Shown: piece by piece, positions 10,464-21,050 of the stretch
Layout: every line of letters starts with the position of its first letter
How positions within the stretch are numbered: position 1 is the first letter of the stretch
Assembly: GCA_029990175.1 (NCBI GenBank)
Contig: JARKIP010000033.1
Span: 17,591,001 to 17,655,000, forward strand
Source: Petunia secreta
Taxonomy: Eukaryota; Streptophyta; Magnoliopsida; Solanales; Solanaceae
DNA length: 64,000 nucleotides
Direction of reading: 5' to 3'
Notes under the pieces: generated by a model
What the model was told of the DNA's origin: nothing
What the model saw: only the letters and a program-made list of their open reading frames with translations
The model's database searches: none
Translations under genes and position numbers: made by a program

Positions 10464-10936
10464 ATGGGAACAGTCGTCGAAGCAGTGTTAACTGAATTGG
10501 ATGCTGAATTAGATCAGTTTGTAAGTTAATCATAGCATTTTTTTAAAGTGTTGTTTTAGTTTGATGTTATTATAAAAGTTTGCATTTGTTCTTTTGTTTT
10601 GTTTTGTAGATTTTGCCAGTATGGTTGGCAATTAGGCTTCCCAGACGTGATGTTCCAGCCACTCTTATTTGCCGTGGTATTCATTTTCAGATGAACTACC
10701 TAAAAGTGAGAAGACAGAGAAAACTTTATAATGGATGGAGAAAGTTTGTTCGTACTAACAATCTTGGAGTAGGAAGTACGCTACATTTTAGGGTTCTGGA
10801 ATCCTTAGATCGTGTGGTTTTAAATGTTAGTATATGGCAGCCTGAACTAGAACATTTAAGTTCAAGTTTTAGTTCTAGTTCTAGTTCTAGTTCTAGTTCT
10901 AGTTCTAGTTCTGGCTCTACTGTTGAAGATGCTTGA
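10464..10936 (+). CDS. B3-domain protein with poly-Ser tail (127 aa)
   Basis: Two exons, 10,464-10,520 and 10,610-10,936, with GTAAGT and TTTTGTAG splice sites at a codon boundary after LDQF. Exon 2 encodes a compact B3-like DNA-binding fold: ILPVWLAIRLPRRD is the first strand region, and RKLYNGWRKFVRTNNLGVGS matches the conserved B3 'NGW..F...N.L..GD' signature, ending in LHFRVLES. B3 domains bind short DNA motifs in the major groove. The protein ends in a run of about 20 serines and VEDA. It shares intron position and layout with the B3 genes at 11,960 and 15,884. The frame is intact. Being tiny, single-domain and inside a MULE, it is not an ordinary host transcription factor. A role in recognising the element's own repeats is inferred. 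Confidence 0.75.
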
Positions 10937-11244
10937 ATAAGATAGCATATTTGTCTGTTTTAGTTCAATATCTGAGTTTTTGGTAAACAATATCTGAGTT
11001 TTTGGGGCGGTTATATATGTGTAATGTAACTGTTGTTTTTTGAATTGTGATTGTTCAGTAAACAACATCACAAATATTATGTAATGGTGCCTTTTTAATT
11101 ATAAGTTGCATCTGTTATTATATTATAGAATTTATTCTATAAATACATATCAACTTATAGTTGTTATGAAGTTTTATGTGAAGTTTCTATGTTGTCATTT
11201 TTAATTATTAGTCTATAATTTCCAACTAGTTTACATTCATTAGT

Positions 11245-11690
11245 ATATGACCCCATATCAAAATGCTGTAATTTTTCAACTGCATAACAATATAGCTCCA
11301 GCAAAAGTATTGGGGATTAATGTATGAATAAATATTATTAAATTTTCTGATTCTGGAATTAATTTGATGGCAACCCCCATATCAAAATGCTGTTATTTTT
11401 CAACTGCATAATAATATAGCTCCAGCAAAAGCATTGGAATTAATGTATGAATAAATATTATTAAATTTTGTGATTCTGGGATTAATTTGATAGCAGGCCC
11501 CATATCAAAATGCTGTTATTTTTCAACTGCACAACAATATAGCTCCAGCAAAAGTACTGAGGATTAGTTAACAATTATGAGTATAGAAGTATAGGACCAC
11601 AGATCAAAATGCTGTTATTTTTATCTTCATAACAGTATGGCTCCAGCACAAGTACTGGGGGGACTAATTTATGTGAGAGCAGTTTTTTAT
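11245..11690 (+). repeat. Tandem repeat, about 124-bp unit, four diverged copies
   Basis: Copies begin near 11,251, 11,375, 11,498 and 11,597. Each carries ATCAAAATGCTGTTATTTTT, then CAACTGCATAACAATAT, then CTCCAGCA(A/C)AAGTA(C/T)TGG. Related copies stand at 12,866-13,060. Unit ends pair CCAGCA with ACTGGG, like the other MULE-1 repeats. Confidence 0.8.
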
Positions 11691-11861
11691 ATATGAATAA
11701 ATATTTATTAAATTTTGAGATAGTAATTTAAGTTACACAATATTTATTGAAATTGATAACGTATAGAAACTGTAAAGTCCATAGAAAATATAATTTCTTT
11801 GACTACATTTAATGTATTTTTGACAAAATACATATCGACTAACAGTTACTCACTTTTTTTA

Positions 11862-11870
11862 CTATAAATA
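11862..11870 (+). promoter_or_regulatory. TATA box, CTATAAATA
   Basis: It lies about 90 bases before the ATG at 11,960. The following sequence (CCCTTTGCAGTTAAAGCAAA) is nearly the same as that after the TATA at 15,811, showing a duplicated promoter. Confidence 0.7.
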
Positions 11871-11959
11871 ACCCTTTGCAGTTAAAGCAAACTACAAAGT
11901 TTTTTGAGACTTCATCTCCTCTTATAAACTGTAAAGTTTTTTTTTTTTGAAAAGAAGAT

Positions 11960-12414
11960 ATGGCAGATGAAGAGAATCGTGTGGAGGAACTAGAAAGTTT
12001 CGACAAGAAAATCACATCATCTTATTTTTATAGAGATGATTTTGTATGTTAAAAGAAATGACCAAAGTATTTTTTATTTTTTTCATTTATTTTTTTAGTG
12101 TTTTATGATTTTTTTATTAACTGTGAAATATTATTCCTTTTAGATCTTTCCAAAAAGTTGGAAGCAGAGGCTGCCAAATATAAATGGAATGGCATGCATA
12201 TTGTGTGAAGATGATGACGAGGTATATGAGATGAGCTTTAAAGTTGGGAAGCACACAAGGTTATGTAATGGATGGAAGGATATGATTAATAAAAAAGTCT
12301 TAGGATAGGCAATATACTTCGTTTTGATCACCTGTTCCACGAGATATTCAACGGTAATGCATCTGTTGTTTTTGAAGTTTCTGTCATAAACCATCAGGAT
12401 GGTGAGGGAGGGGG

Positions 12415-12497
<83 letters not shown>

Positions 12498-12550
12498 GCA
12501 GCAGTGACGAAGATGTAGGATCAGCCCAGAAGCCTATTGTGATTGAATAA
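11960..12550 (+). pseudogene. B3-domain gene with long poly-Asp tail, frameshifted
   Basis: A paralogue of the gene at 15,884. Exon 1 is 11,960-12,043 (28 codons, ending YFYRDDF). The intron ends TTTTAG before 12,144. Exon 2 starts IFPKSWKQRLP and holds the B3 core VGKHTRLCNGWKDMI. Near 12,295 the frame is lost (AAAAAAGTCTTAGG) where the paralogue reads RKGYRLGD, and a TAG follows. In the shifted frame the sequence continues RIGNILRFDHLFHEIFNG, then a long GAT repeat (about 26 Asp) and GSSDEDVGSAQKPIVIE, ending at 12,550. The tail is nearly identical to the 15,884 gene, so duplication is recent and the frameshift younger still. Confidence 0.8.
12414..12496 (+). repeat. (GAT)n microsatellite encoding poly-Asp
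   Basis: About 27 GAT units inside the B3 pseudogene. The intact paralogue at 15,884 has about 12 Asp here with some GAC codons. Confidence 0.9.
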
Positions 12551-12859
12551 GTTTTAGTAGTTTTTATGTTTTTTCAGTTAATGTGGGATGTTTGTTTCTC
12601 TTTTTGTTTCATGTGTTTTGAAGCTTTTTTCAGTTAATGTGATGATCTTTTGTGAACTGTGTTTCTAAGTACTGTGTTTTTAAGCAAGATCAAAATGTTT
12701 GTTGTTCAATAAGTAAAAAAATTAGAAAATAGATAAATTAAGACAAATATTTTGCACAGCAATAAATGAAAAGTGTATTTTATATATATATTAATCCTTG
12801 TTAAAGAATACAGAGGAAGTAAAAATTTTTAAAAAAAAAAAAAGTTCTCTATAAGTGAT

Positions 12860-13060
12860 ATAGAGAACAAAATGCTGTTATTTTCAACTGCATAACACCA
12901 TCGCTCCAGCACAAGTACTGGGATTTAGGTTTACAAATATGAGTATAGGACCCTTCAGATCAAAATGTTGTTGTTTTTCAGCTGCATAACACCATGGCCC
13001 CAGCATAAGTACTGGGACTAATGTATGTGATAGCAGTTTTTTATATATGAATAAATATTA
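12860..13060 (+). repeat. Two further copies of the 11,245-type repeat
   Basis: AAAATGCTGTTATTTTCAAC, TCCAGCACAAGTACTGGG, and again GCCCCAGCATAAGTACTGGG. The rest of 12,551-13,570 is AT-rich spacer in which I see no gene. Confidence 0.7.
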
Positions 13061-13665
13061 TTAATTTATGTAATTATGAAAATGTTGCTCATATTCAAAA
13101 AATAAAATCTATTGTGAATTTTAAATATTGTAAAAGAGTTCTTATAGTAATTTAACATACAGAATCTTCTAAGATTTTTTATTGACTTGACTTGTCATGT
13201 AAAATGACAAAAGAATCTATCTACTTTTGTTCATGTATTGTCAAAACAATACACAAATGTTGTGGATTTGCAAAGTTAAAGTAGGGAATATTTTGTGGAT
13301 TTCAATATATTTTTGGAACAGAAGTCTGTTCTAAAGTATAGAATCTTTCCAGAATCTGTTTGATTTCTTTTTGTGTTGTCAACTGTGTAATACTGCTACT
13401 TTAATACAGTTGAAAATCTCAGTTCAATCTTTTCCTATTTGGATACGACCTATAAAAAAAAGTGATATCTTTTTTACAGAGAAAGATGCAAGGAATTTTT
13501 ACAGCTTTTTTTGAGTTACAATGTCAGCTAAAATAGAACAAATATTCTTTACATGTTTTTTCTGTTTTTGTTTTCTATAAATTAGACAGTGGTCTTGTTT
13601 TTTCACTTGTGCAAAACAAAATATCATTCTAAAAAAAAGAAAAATAACAAAGCATAAAATAAAAG

Positions 13666-13924
13666 ATGGCTTGCAATGATGAAGTAAGAAGACAACAATG
13701 GCGCCAGTTGAATAACGATGTTAGGAATTTGAAAAGTGATCTTGAATTTTTGAGAAACTGAGGTATCAGTCGTGAAGAATAACTTGGATGTGTTGTTTGA
13801 ATTTTTTGTAGCTTTCAGAGAGAAAAACAATAGAGATATGGATCGACTTTTTGACAAACTCTTGGACATTGAATTGCAGAACTTTACAGATTCAACCTCT
13901 AGTTCTAGCTCTCGCGTTCCTTAG
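13666..13924 (+). pseudogene. Small coiled-coil gene, frameshifted
   Basis: ATG at 13,666 gives MACNDEVRRQQWRQLNNDVR followed by a helical stretch ending LEFLR. Then a frame change near 13,755 leads to VVKNNLDVLFEFFVAFREKN, NRDMDRLFDKLLDIE and a Ser-rich end STSSSSSRVP, with the stop at 13,922-13,924. Length (about 88 codons) and helical layout resemble the 70-aa protein of MULE-2, including a central FEFF/FELL segment. CTATAAATT lies upstream near 13,576. It is a broken member of the small accessory gene family; function unknown. Confidence 0.55.
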
Positions 13925-14139
13925 TAATCATTAATGTTTTACTGTATTTTTTTTATGTGTTTCGCAGTGTTCTGTTTTTATGATTCAATGTGAAGCAAGT
14001 GTAATTTATCTTTTTTTGTACTTGAGGATACTTCTTTTGTGTTTTTAGAAGTATCATTTTTACGTAATTTTTATATTACTGTTAATGAAAATGGCTGTAA
14101 CTTTGCCTTTGTTTGTGTGTAAAATGATGTCTCTTAAAT

Positions 14140-14300
14140 AATGTTTATGTACAGCCCAAGCAATATATGCCCCAGCATTTTTTACACGAAACCCCAGGAT
14201 ATTGTTATGGGGCTTTGGGTTAATGTAACACCAAGTCCCAGCATAAACATGGGTGATTTTGAAGTCCAACTTTATAAATCCCAGTATTTAATGCTAGACA
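14140..14300 (+). repeat. MULE-1 hairpin motif cluster
   Basis: It holds GCCCAAGC, GCCCCAGCAT, CCCCAGGATATTGTTATGGG, TCCCAGCATAAACATGGG and TCCCAGTATTTAATGCT. It is of the same family as the array at 19,860-20,610. Preceding sequence at about 13,990-14,060 repeats the 3' flank of the coiled-coil gene. Confidence 0.7.
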
Positions 14301-14532
14301 ACATACAAAGTAATTCAAAATCATGTTAAACAGTGTGACCCATTGTAAACAGTGTGACTTATCAGAACTTATGACAAAAAACACATTATACCTTTTTAGA
14401 ATTTCTAGAAGTGACTCTTACAATATAAATTCCCACCCATAAAACAGATAGACAGGAATCCAATCTGTCATTTTTGTTATTGAAAGAAAAAAAACGAAAT
14501 TCTTTTAAATACTATCTGATCAAAAAGTATCT

Positions 14533-14873
14533 ATGGAGAATGGCCACCGACCATCAAATGGCCACAGACCATCCAATAGCCACGAACCATCCAATGGAAG
14601 ACAGGTTTTGCAAAATGGTCATGGACCATCAACTCAAAGGCATGTTACTAACTTGCCTTCAATACCAAGAGACCTCTGTTGGCGTTTTGAATATCTGAAG
14701 AAGGAGGTGGAATCCTTGAACGAATTCAGAAGAAATGTGAAGATGAGTTGTGGAATTTAAGGTACACGCAGCGACAATATTATGAAAAACTGATGGAATT
14801 GCTTAAGGTGATGGCAGATCCCCTGCAATTGCACAATGGAGGCCAAGGGAGCCCGTGTTTAGGAATTATGTAG
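14533..14873 (+). pseudogene. Small coiled-coil gene with NGH repeats, frameshifted
   Basis: ATG at 14,533 gives N-terminal repeats (ENGHRPSNGHRPSNSHEPSN) related to those of the gene at 8918, then LPSIPRDLCWRFEYLKKEVE. Near 14,715 the frame shifts; the other frame continues helical (ERIQKKCEDELWNLRYTQRQ, YYEKLMELLKVMADP) and ends at 14,871-14,873 with a Gly-Ser-Pro-containing tail. Conserved 3' flank sequence follows (about 15,010-15,050). It is a broken duplicate of the 8918 gene. Confidence 0.65.
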
Positions 14874-15139
14874 AATAAACAATGTTTTAATTTGATATAT
14901 TATCTATTGTTGTTCTTTCACATATTAGGAATTTTTTTACAATGATATCATGTATTTAAAAAGGCAAACAGACAGTCTTAACATTTGTGTGAGACAAATG
15001 TAATTTATCTTTTCTTGTACTTGAGGATACTTCTTTTGTGTTTTTAGAGGTATGATTTTATGTAATTTTTATGTCACTGTTAATGAAATTGGCTAAAAGT
15101 TTTGCCTTTTGTGTTGTATGTAAAATGTTGATTCTTAAA

Positions 15140-15560
15140 TAATGTTTATGTATAGTCCTAGCAATACATGCCTCAGCATTTCTGATTAGAACTTCTGGCA
15201 AAAACCCTTCTCTTCCATACCATACACGTTTAATTTGCATCGTCCAGACGAATTTTGAGTTCCTCTTTTCTTTTTTTCCCCCCTTAATATTTTGTCTGGT
15301 AGCAAATGGACCATTTCCATTAGTAGGTATTTAAGGTAACAAGTAACAACTCTTCTATTGATAAATGTAGTATAGCTACAGGATATTGTAATGGGACTTT
15401 GCTTCAACGTAATACTAAGTCCCAGCATTTTAATGATGGACAACAGGGGGTGATTTTGAATAGCTACAGGATATTGTAATGGGACTTTGCTTCAACGTAA
15501 TGCTAATCTCCAGATTTTTATGCTGGGGCCAGTAGTTTAAGGCACATGGGTGCTCAGGCT
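15140..15560 (+). repeat. MULE-1 hairpin motif cluster
   Basis: At least two units contain GCTACAGGATATTGTAATGG, GACTTTGCTTCAACGTAAT and a CCCAGCATTTTAATGATGG or CTCCAGATTTTTATGCTGGG hairpin. They belong to the same unit as the 19,860-20,610 array on the far side of the MURA gene. Confidence 0.75.
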
Positions 15561-15810
15561 TTTTATCCTGAGACGTTATTGTAAATATAGAAGTTGTTCC
15601 AGTTTTTAAGAGTGTGTCAGCAAATATCTCGGGTACCAGCATTTTATCAGGATAACATTGGCATACGAGAAGACCTCGAACAGAAAAAGCATAGGGAAGA
15701 ACATAAAAACACAACTTTTTTTACTACATTTATAGTGATATTTAATCTATTTTTGACTATACATATTCTCTTTGACCATAACAGTTGAACAAAAGTTAGT
15801 AACTCCTAGC

Positions 15811-15819
15811 CTATAAATA
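15811..15819 (+). promoter_or_regulatory. TATA box, CTATAAATA
   Basis: It lies 73 bases before the ATG at 15,884, followed by GGCTTTGCAGTTGAAGCAAA, conserved with the promoter at 11,862. Confidence 0.7.
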
Positions 15820-15883
15820 AGGCTTTGCAGTTGAAGCAAACAACAAGATTGCAACTAATTTATTTTTTCATCCAAACAATAAT

Positions 15884-16438
15884 ATGGAGGACGATCGTTG
15901 GGAGGAACTAGGCAGTTTCACTATGGAAATAACAAAATCATACTTCAAAAGAGATGATTTTGTATGTTAAAAAAATTACCAAATTATTTTTTATGTTTTT
16001 GTTCATCTAATTTTTCAATATTTTTTTTGTATTAACTGTGAAAGTTTATTTTTTCAGATCTTTCCAGAGAGTTGGAAAGAGAAGCTGCCAAAGGTCAATG
16101 GAAGTGCACTTATAAATTGTGAAAATGATGACACTTATTATGAAATGAAGTTCAAGGCTGGGAAGGGACACTCAAGGTTATGCAATGGATGGAAGGAGAT
16201 GATTCAGCGTAAAGGCTACAGACTGGGTGATATGCTTCGGTTTAATCACGTTGTTCATGAGGTTTACAACGGTGTTACCACTATGGTTTTTGAAATTTCA
16301 TTAGTAAACCGTCAGGTTCGTCAAGGCCACAACAATGTTTATGATGTTGATGATGATGATGATGATGACGACGATGATGATGATGGCAGCAGTGACGAAG
16401 ATGCAGGATCAGCCCAGAAGCCTATTGTGATTGAATAA
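15884..16438 (+). CDS. B3-domain protein with poly-Asp tail (152 aa)
   Basis: Two exons, 15,884-15,961 and 16,058-16,438, joined at a codon boundary (GTATGTT donor, TTTTTTCAG acceptor). They give an intact 152-codon frame. Exon 1 ends YFKRDDF. Exon 2 opens IFPESWKEKLPKVNGSALIN and holds the B3 signature SRLCNGWKEMIQRKGYRLGD with LRFNHV, then MVFEISLVN. The tail is a run of about 12 Asp and GSSDEDAGSAQKPIVIE. One B3 domain with an acidic tail is the whole protein. It sits between the other small genes and the 3' end of MURA, which faces it. A nuclear DNA-binding role is expected of the family; its target is unknown, and the element's own motif array is a plausible one. Confidence 0.8.
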
Positions 16439-16830
16439 GTTTTAGTAGTTTTTATGTTTTTTCAGTTAATGTGGGGATATTTGTTTGTATTTTTATTTCA
16501 TTTGTGTTTTTTAAGTTTTTGAGCAGTGCATAAATTATGAACAATCTTTTTTCGTATTATGAACTGTGTTTCTAAGTACTGTGTTTTTAAGTAAGATCAA
16601 AATGTTTGTTGTTCAATAAGTTAAAAAAACTAGAAAATAGATAAATTAAGACAACTATTTTGCACAGCAACAAATGAAAAGTGTATTTTTTATATATAAT
16701 AATCCTTGTTAAAGAATACAGAGGAAGTAAAATTTAAAAAAAAAAAAAAAAAGTGCTCTATAAGTGAATAGTCCTTTTTGACTTCAGATTTGTTGCGACT
16801 GGATGAAAATAGAGAAGAATGGTCTTCTAT
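16439..16830. other. AT-rich spacer between convergent B3 and MURA genes
   Basis: Nothing coding is seen. It is largely a diverged copy of 12,551-12,850 (for example GTTTTTAAGTAAGATCAAAA and an A-run near 16,735), so the B3 duplication included about 300 bases of 3' flank. Confidence 0.6.
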
Positions 16831-19708
16831 CTATCTAGTGATGACGGGATTCCTAACTGAAAAACCAAAAAAAAGAAAAATTTTAAAATAGCAGCTTTGG
16901 GTGTTGAATTGCACTAAAATAGAATTAAAAAATAAAATGCAAATAGAGAGACATACCTATTGTTTTTATTGGGATTTATGTTTCTTTGAATATGGTTGAA
17001 GAACTGGAGTGTGTCTGCAGGATGTCCTGTTGTGTCCATGCTTCTACATATCCCACATTGTTTCCCCTTTTGTCTCACATATTCTGCAATCGAGACAAAT
17101 CTTTTCTCCTGCCTTCTACCTGCCTTAAGTTTAAAATCTGGGGATTTTGTTATCTCTTCTTTAATGCTATCAGGTACAACCCATGATTCTTCATGTCCAA
17201 CAGTGTTGATTTCCGCTTCATACTGTTTTAACCATGTTTCTCTTTTATACCATATAGAGCAATAATCCGACTTGTTTAGGTGCACTCTGTCTATGGCAGC
17301 AAGTGCATGTTCACAAGGCATTTCATCCATCTGGAACTTGAGGCATTGACATTCTTTCTTCTTCAAACAAACAATGAATTCTCTCCCTTCATCTGTTACC
17401 TTAAAGCTTTGATCCGTAGTCCGGTCAACCTGTAAAAATGTAATGTATAAGACTACTTGACTAGTTTTTATTTAGTAAAAAGAAAAATAAATAAATAACT
17501 ACCATAACAGATATAATGCTGCAATTTACTGGATCCCCCACTTTTGCATACCATGTAGTCCCAGCAAAAAAAGCTAGGACTTCATGAATTATCATTGACA
17601 TAAGACAAATCACATCAAAAAATAACTGTATTAGTTGATATACTCACATTCATTCTATATGCTTTTTTTATTTTTTTTTCAATTCATCATTTGTCCATTT
17701 TGATGTTGCAAAGAAAATATCCTGCAGACTCTTCCATCTCTCATAAAACCAGGTCTGTAGCTTGTTCATTATGTTGTCCACCATTGACAGTATTGATTTT
17801 CTCCGAGCATGTAACAGAGCATTATTCATGGATTCCACAATATTTGATGTCATCATGTCATATCTTCGAGTTCGACAGCAAGCTCAAGTCCATCTCTCTG
17901 GTGGTTCTTCCATGAGGTAATCATAGGTTGCCCTATCCGTTTCTTTCATTTGGTTCATGTCTGTTTAAACTCTGCAATCGTGTAGACTTGACATGCACCA
18001 TTGAATATACTTATCACTGCAGGACTCACGTTCCTTTTGTTAAGGTTCTTTTCCAGATGATACACACAGATCCCATGTGCACATTCAGGATATACATTTG
18101 TAATCCCATTTGCAATTGCAGGATTACGATCTGAAAGGAACCGTAAATTCTCACGGCAACCAAATGCAATGCGCAACTGCCTAAAGAACCAATTGTATGC
18201 CAGATTATTTTCTGAGTCCACAACTCTAAAGGCAAGTGGGAAGATTTGGTTATTTGCATCTTTCGTCACTACAACCAATAGTGTGCCTGAATATCTCCCC
18301 TTGAGGAATGTTCCATCGACAACTATCACAGGTCTACAATGTTTCCAGACTTTGATAGATGCCGCACAAGCAAAAAACATATATTTGAACCTAGATAATA
18401 GAATTGCAGTGTTATCAGTGAATTGCATGTTAAAATTTTTGAGTCTCAGATTCTAGTACTGGAACCTTACTTATACATAATTACCATGTCACAGCATTTT
18501 GTGACGGGGACTCCAACAAATAACAGTGCAGTCTCACAGACTTTTTTTAATCACCATTTGTGGAATTCTACACAAAATATATAAGTACACTTTTTTTTTA
18601 CCTGTTCTCACCATCTCTTTGAAGAGCAACATGTGAGCCTGGATTGATGTCTCTTAGCACATATAAATATGCTGGTAACTTCTGAAAGTTCTCCTCAGGC
18701 GTCCCTCTAATTAAAGACTCTCCTTCTTTTATAGCACGCCATGCCTTATTATAAGAGATTACAACTCCCATTTTCCTTCTAATCTCTTCAACAACAAAAT
18801 TAGGCTTAACAGGATAATTATCGTCTCTCAGATTCTCAACTATCGGATCTCGAACAATCTTTGACGTAGCATATTTTTGGTCTCTTTTTCTATCATCCAC
18901 TGAGCAAGTGTGATTCTTCTCAAACTTCAGTATTTTGAACAGTGTGGACTGTTTAATTCTGCAAGATCGAACACTCCACTCACATTTTTCATTCATGCAC
19001 GCCAGTGAATATCTCGTTGTGCTTGATCTCACAACCTTGAATTCAAAATGGTGTGCAATTGCACTTGTCTGGAAACATTTAGTGACACACTGTTTGTTTA
19101 AAAAAATTGATCCAACCTTGACGTCGTCAAAATCTGCATTTTCTTTTAGTATTGGACGAGGAGATTCTCTTATATTCTTTCTTGAATACCTCTTTCTCTT
19201 TTTTGCAGCACTTGATGTCTCAGGAAGTTGAAGATTTACAAAGTGTTGTTCTTTGTTTTCAGCATGCATTAACTGTTGATTTATTGCTTCAGCTTCGACA
19301 GACGGAGGTGTTAAAACTATCACTTCAAAAGCATCATCGTTGTCTATTTGCATTATCATTTGCCCTTCAGCGTAATCAACTCTCTCAGACTGTGGAGATC
19401 ATTGTGTAATGTCAACTATGAAACGTCTACTCTTATACTCGAAATTGTTCTTCATCAAGTGTAAACAGCTGATTAAATCATCGGTACTTTTTATAGGGAC
19501 ACCTTTGCTTGTTCCAAGTTCCATATCAAACCATATGAATGTCTCAAAATGTTCTTCATCTAAATCTATCTTTTTTCAAAGGTTTTTTCTGAAATCTTCA
19601 AATGTATCTGTTTCAGTATGCAGAAAAATTTTTGTCTCATGATCTATGTACTTATAATCTAGTGTCTATTTCCCATTGAATGCAAGAACAATACACTGTT
19701 TAGCCATC
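16831..19708 (-). pseudogene. MURA transposase gene of MULE-1, lightly decayed
   Basis: It starts at ATG 19,708 (MAKQCIVLAFNGK) with a PB1-like N-terminal region, broken by in-frame stops at about 19,668 and 19,580 and one near 19,405. 19,359-18,598 encodes the MuDR N-terminal region (VGSIFLNKQCVTKCFQTSAI; C-x4-C in CMNEKCEW). An intron of about 208 bp follows, then the MULE catalytic region from 18,388: VIVVDGTFLKGRY (first Asp present) and LSDRNPAIANG (second Asp present, usual His replaced by Asn). Further damage: a frame change near 17,955, a TGA in the PPERW segment, and a lost A in an A-run at about 17,670. The SWIM zinc finger CQCLKFQMDEMPCEHALAAI and a CGIC knuckle end the protein. 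Introns at 17,430-17,650 and 18,389-18,596 carry the element's CCCAGCA words. This is a damaged transposase that still shows both catalytic aspartates. Confidence 0.85.
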
Positions 19709-20860
19709 ACCTGTAGTTATAAATACAGTAAAAATACTAAACTAAGTGACAAAGAAAGCCACATGGTAAAATACTGTAATTGTAGCTTAATAATGAAAGC
19801 TTAAGAACTGCTAACCTATAAGCTAAATATACATTTACATAGTATAATGGATAATTATACAGGGGAGGGGGATTTTTGAAGTGCAGCTCTATATGCTAAA
19901 ATATACCATAGCTATAGGATATTGTAATGGGGCTTTGCTTCAACTTAACACTAAACCCCAGAATTTAATGCTGGATAACAGGGGGGATTTGTTGAGGTGC
20001 AACTTTATATCATAAAATGTAATCACAGCTACAGGATATTGTAATGGGGCTTTTCTTCAACGTAATACTAAACCCCAGCATTTAATGCTGGACAACAGGG
20101 TGTTTTTTTGAAGTGCAGCTCTATATCATAAAATGTAATCACAGCTACAGGATATTGTAATGGGGCTTTTCTTCAACGTAAGACTAAGCCCCAGCACTTA
20201 GTGCTGGACAACAGGATATTGTAATGGGACCTTGCTTCAACGTAACACTAATCCCCAGCATTTAATGCTGGAAAACAGGGGGGGTTTTTTGAAGTGCAGC
20301 TTTATATGCTAAAATACATAGCCACAGGATATTGTAATGGGACCTTGCTTCAACGTAACACTAATTTCAAGCATTTAATGCTGGAAAACAGGGGGATTTT
20401 TTGAAGTGCAGCTTTATATGCTAAAATACATAGCCACAGGATATTGTAATGGGACCTTGCTTCAACGTAACACTAATCTCCAGCATTTAATGCTGGATAA
20501 CAGGTGATTTTGAAGTGGTAAGCTAAAATATAATCATAGCTACAGGATATTATAACGGGGCTTTGCTTCAATGTAACACAAACCCCCAGCACCTAGTGTT
20601 GCATACACTTTTGAATTTAATTAAGATTCATATTAATTATATATAACAGTAAATTCGCGTACAAATGAGATCATAATCACGAATTTTTATTTCAAATCAT
20701 TGATTTACAGTCACAAACACAGATATATTTCTGTAAAATAACTGAAATTCAGCACAGAAACTGAGAAAATACAGCTCAAATTACCTTTTACAGTTTGAAT
20801 TTGAAACTTCCAGAGAGAGACGATGATGATCTGGAGAGTTGAGAGAATGTGTGCTTTGCT
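19709..20860 (-). promoter_or_regulatory. MURA leader intron with hairpin array, and 5' UTR exon
   Basis: On the minus strand a short leader exon (about 20,785-20,860) ends AACTGTAAAAG before a GTAATTTG donor, and ACTACAG precedes the MURA ATG. The whole interval is thus a leader intron. MULE-2 has the same arrangement ahead of its MURA. A weak TATA-like AATAAATAC lies near 20,885. Confidence 0.55.
19860..20610 (+). repeat. MULE-1 hairpin motif array, about seven units of 65-120 bp
   Basis: Units share GGATATTGTAATGGGGCTTT, GCTTCAACGTAACACTAA, a hairpin, then AACAGGGGG and GAAGTGCAGCT. Hairpins are exact at 20,075-20,091 (CCAGCATTTAATGCTGG), 20,191-20,207 (CCAGCACTTAGTGCTGG), 20,255-20,271 and 20,480-20,496. 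Others have one-arm changes (near 19,957, 20,368 and 20,584). Comparing the first two, T:A is replaced by C:G on both arms. The array lies wholly in the MURA leader intron. Confidence 0.85.
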
Positions 20861-21050
20861 CTATTTTTTTTCACGCGTGATTTGTATTTATTGTTGAGCT
20901 GTAGGTTTTTAAGGGTAGTTCAGTAAATTCAATGTATGGGCTGTTGTTAGCGGCAGTAGCCTGTATGTACGTGAGTCATTATTGGCTATTTCTCAACGAA
21001 TTTTGAAACTGTCTATGGAACTCATTTAACGTGTGTAAAATTGGCTAGTC

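Larger units (their letters stand above)
4093..21050. mobile_element. MULE-1: large Mutator-like element with Ulp1, B3, coiled-coil and MURA genes
   Basis: The element is defined by gene content: a Ulp1-type protease gene on the plus strand (left), a MURA transposase gene on the minus strand (right), and small genes between. A shared family of hairpin repeats (CCCAGCA...TGCTGG and AATACTGGG variants) fills nearly all its introns and spacers from about 4790 to 20,610. MULEs with Ulp1 genes (Kaonashi/KI type) and VANDAL-like MULEs without clear terminal inverted repeats are known in plants. I found no terminal inverted repeats. The right limit (20,900-21,050) is estimated from the MURA leader and promoter. 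The left end is lost, since the Athila-like LTR abuts it at 4092/4093. Confidence 0.75.
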
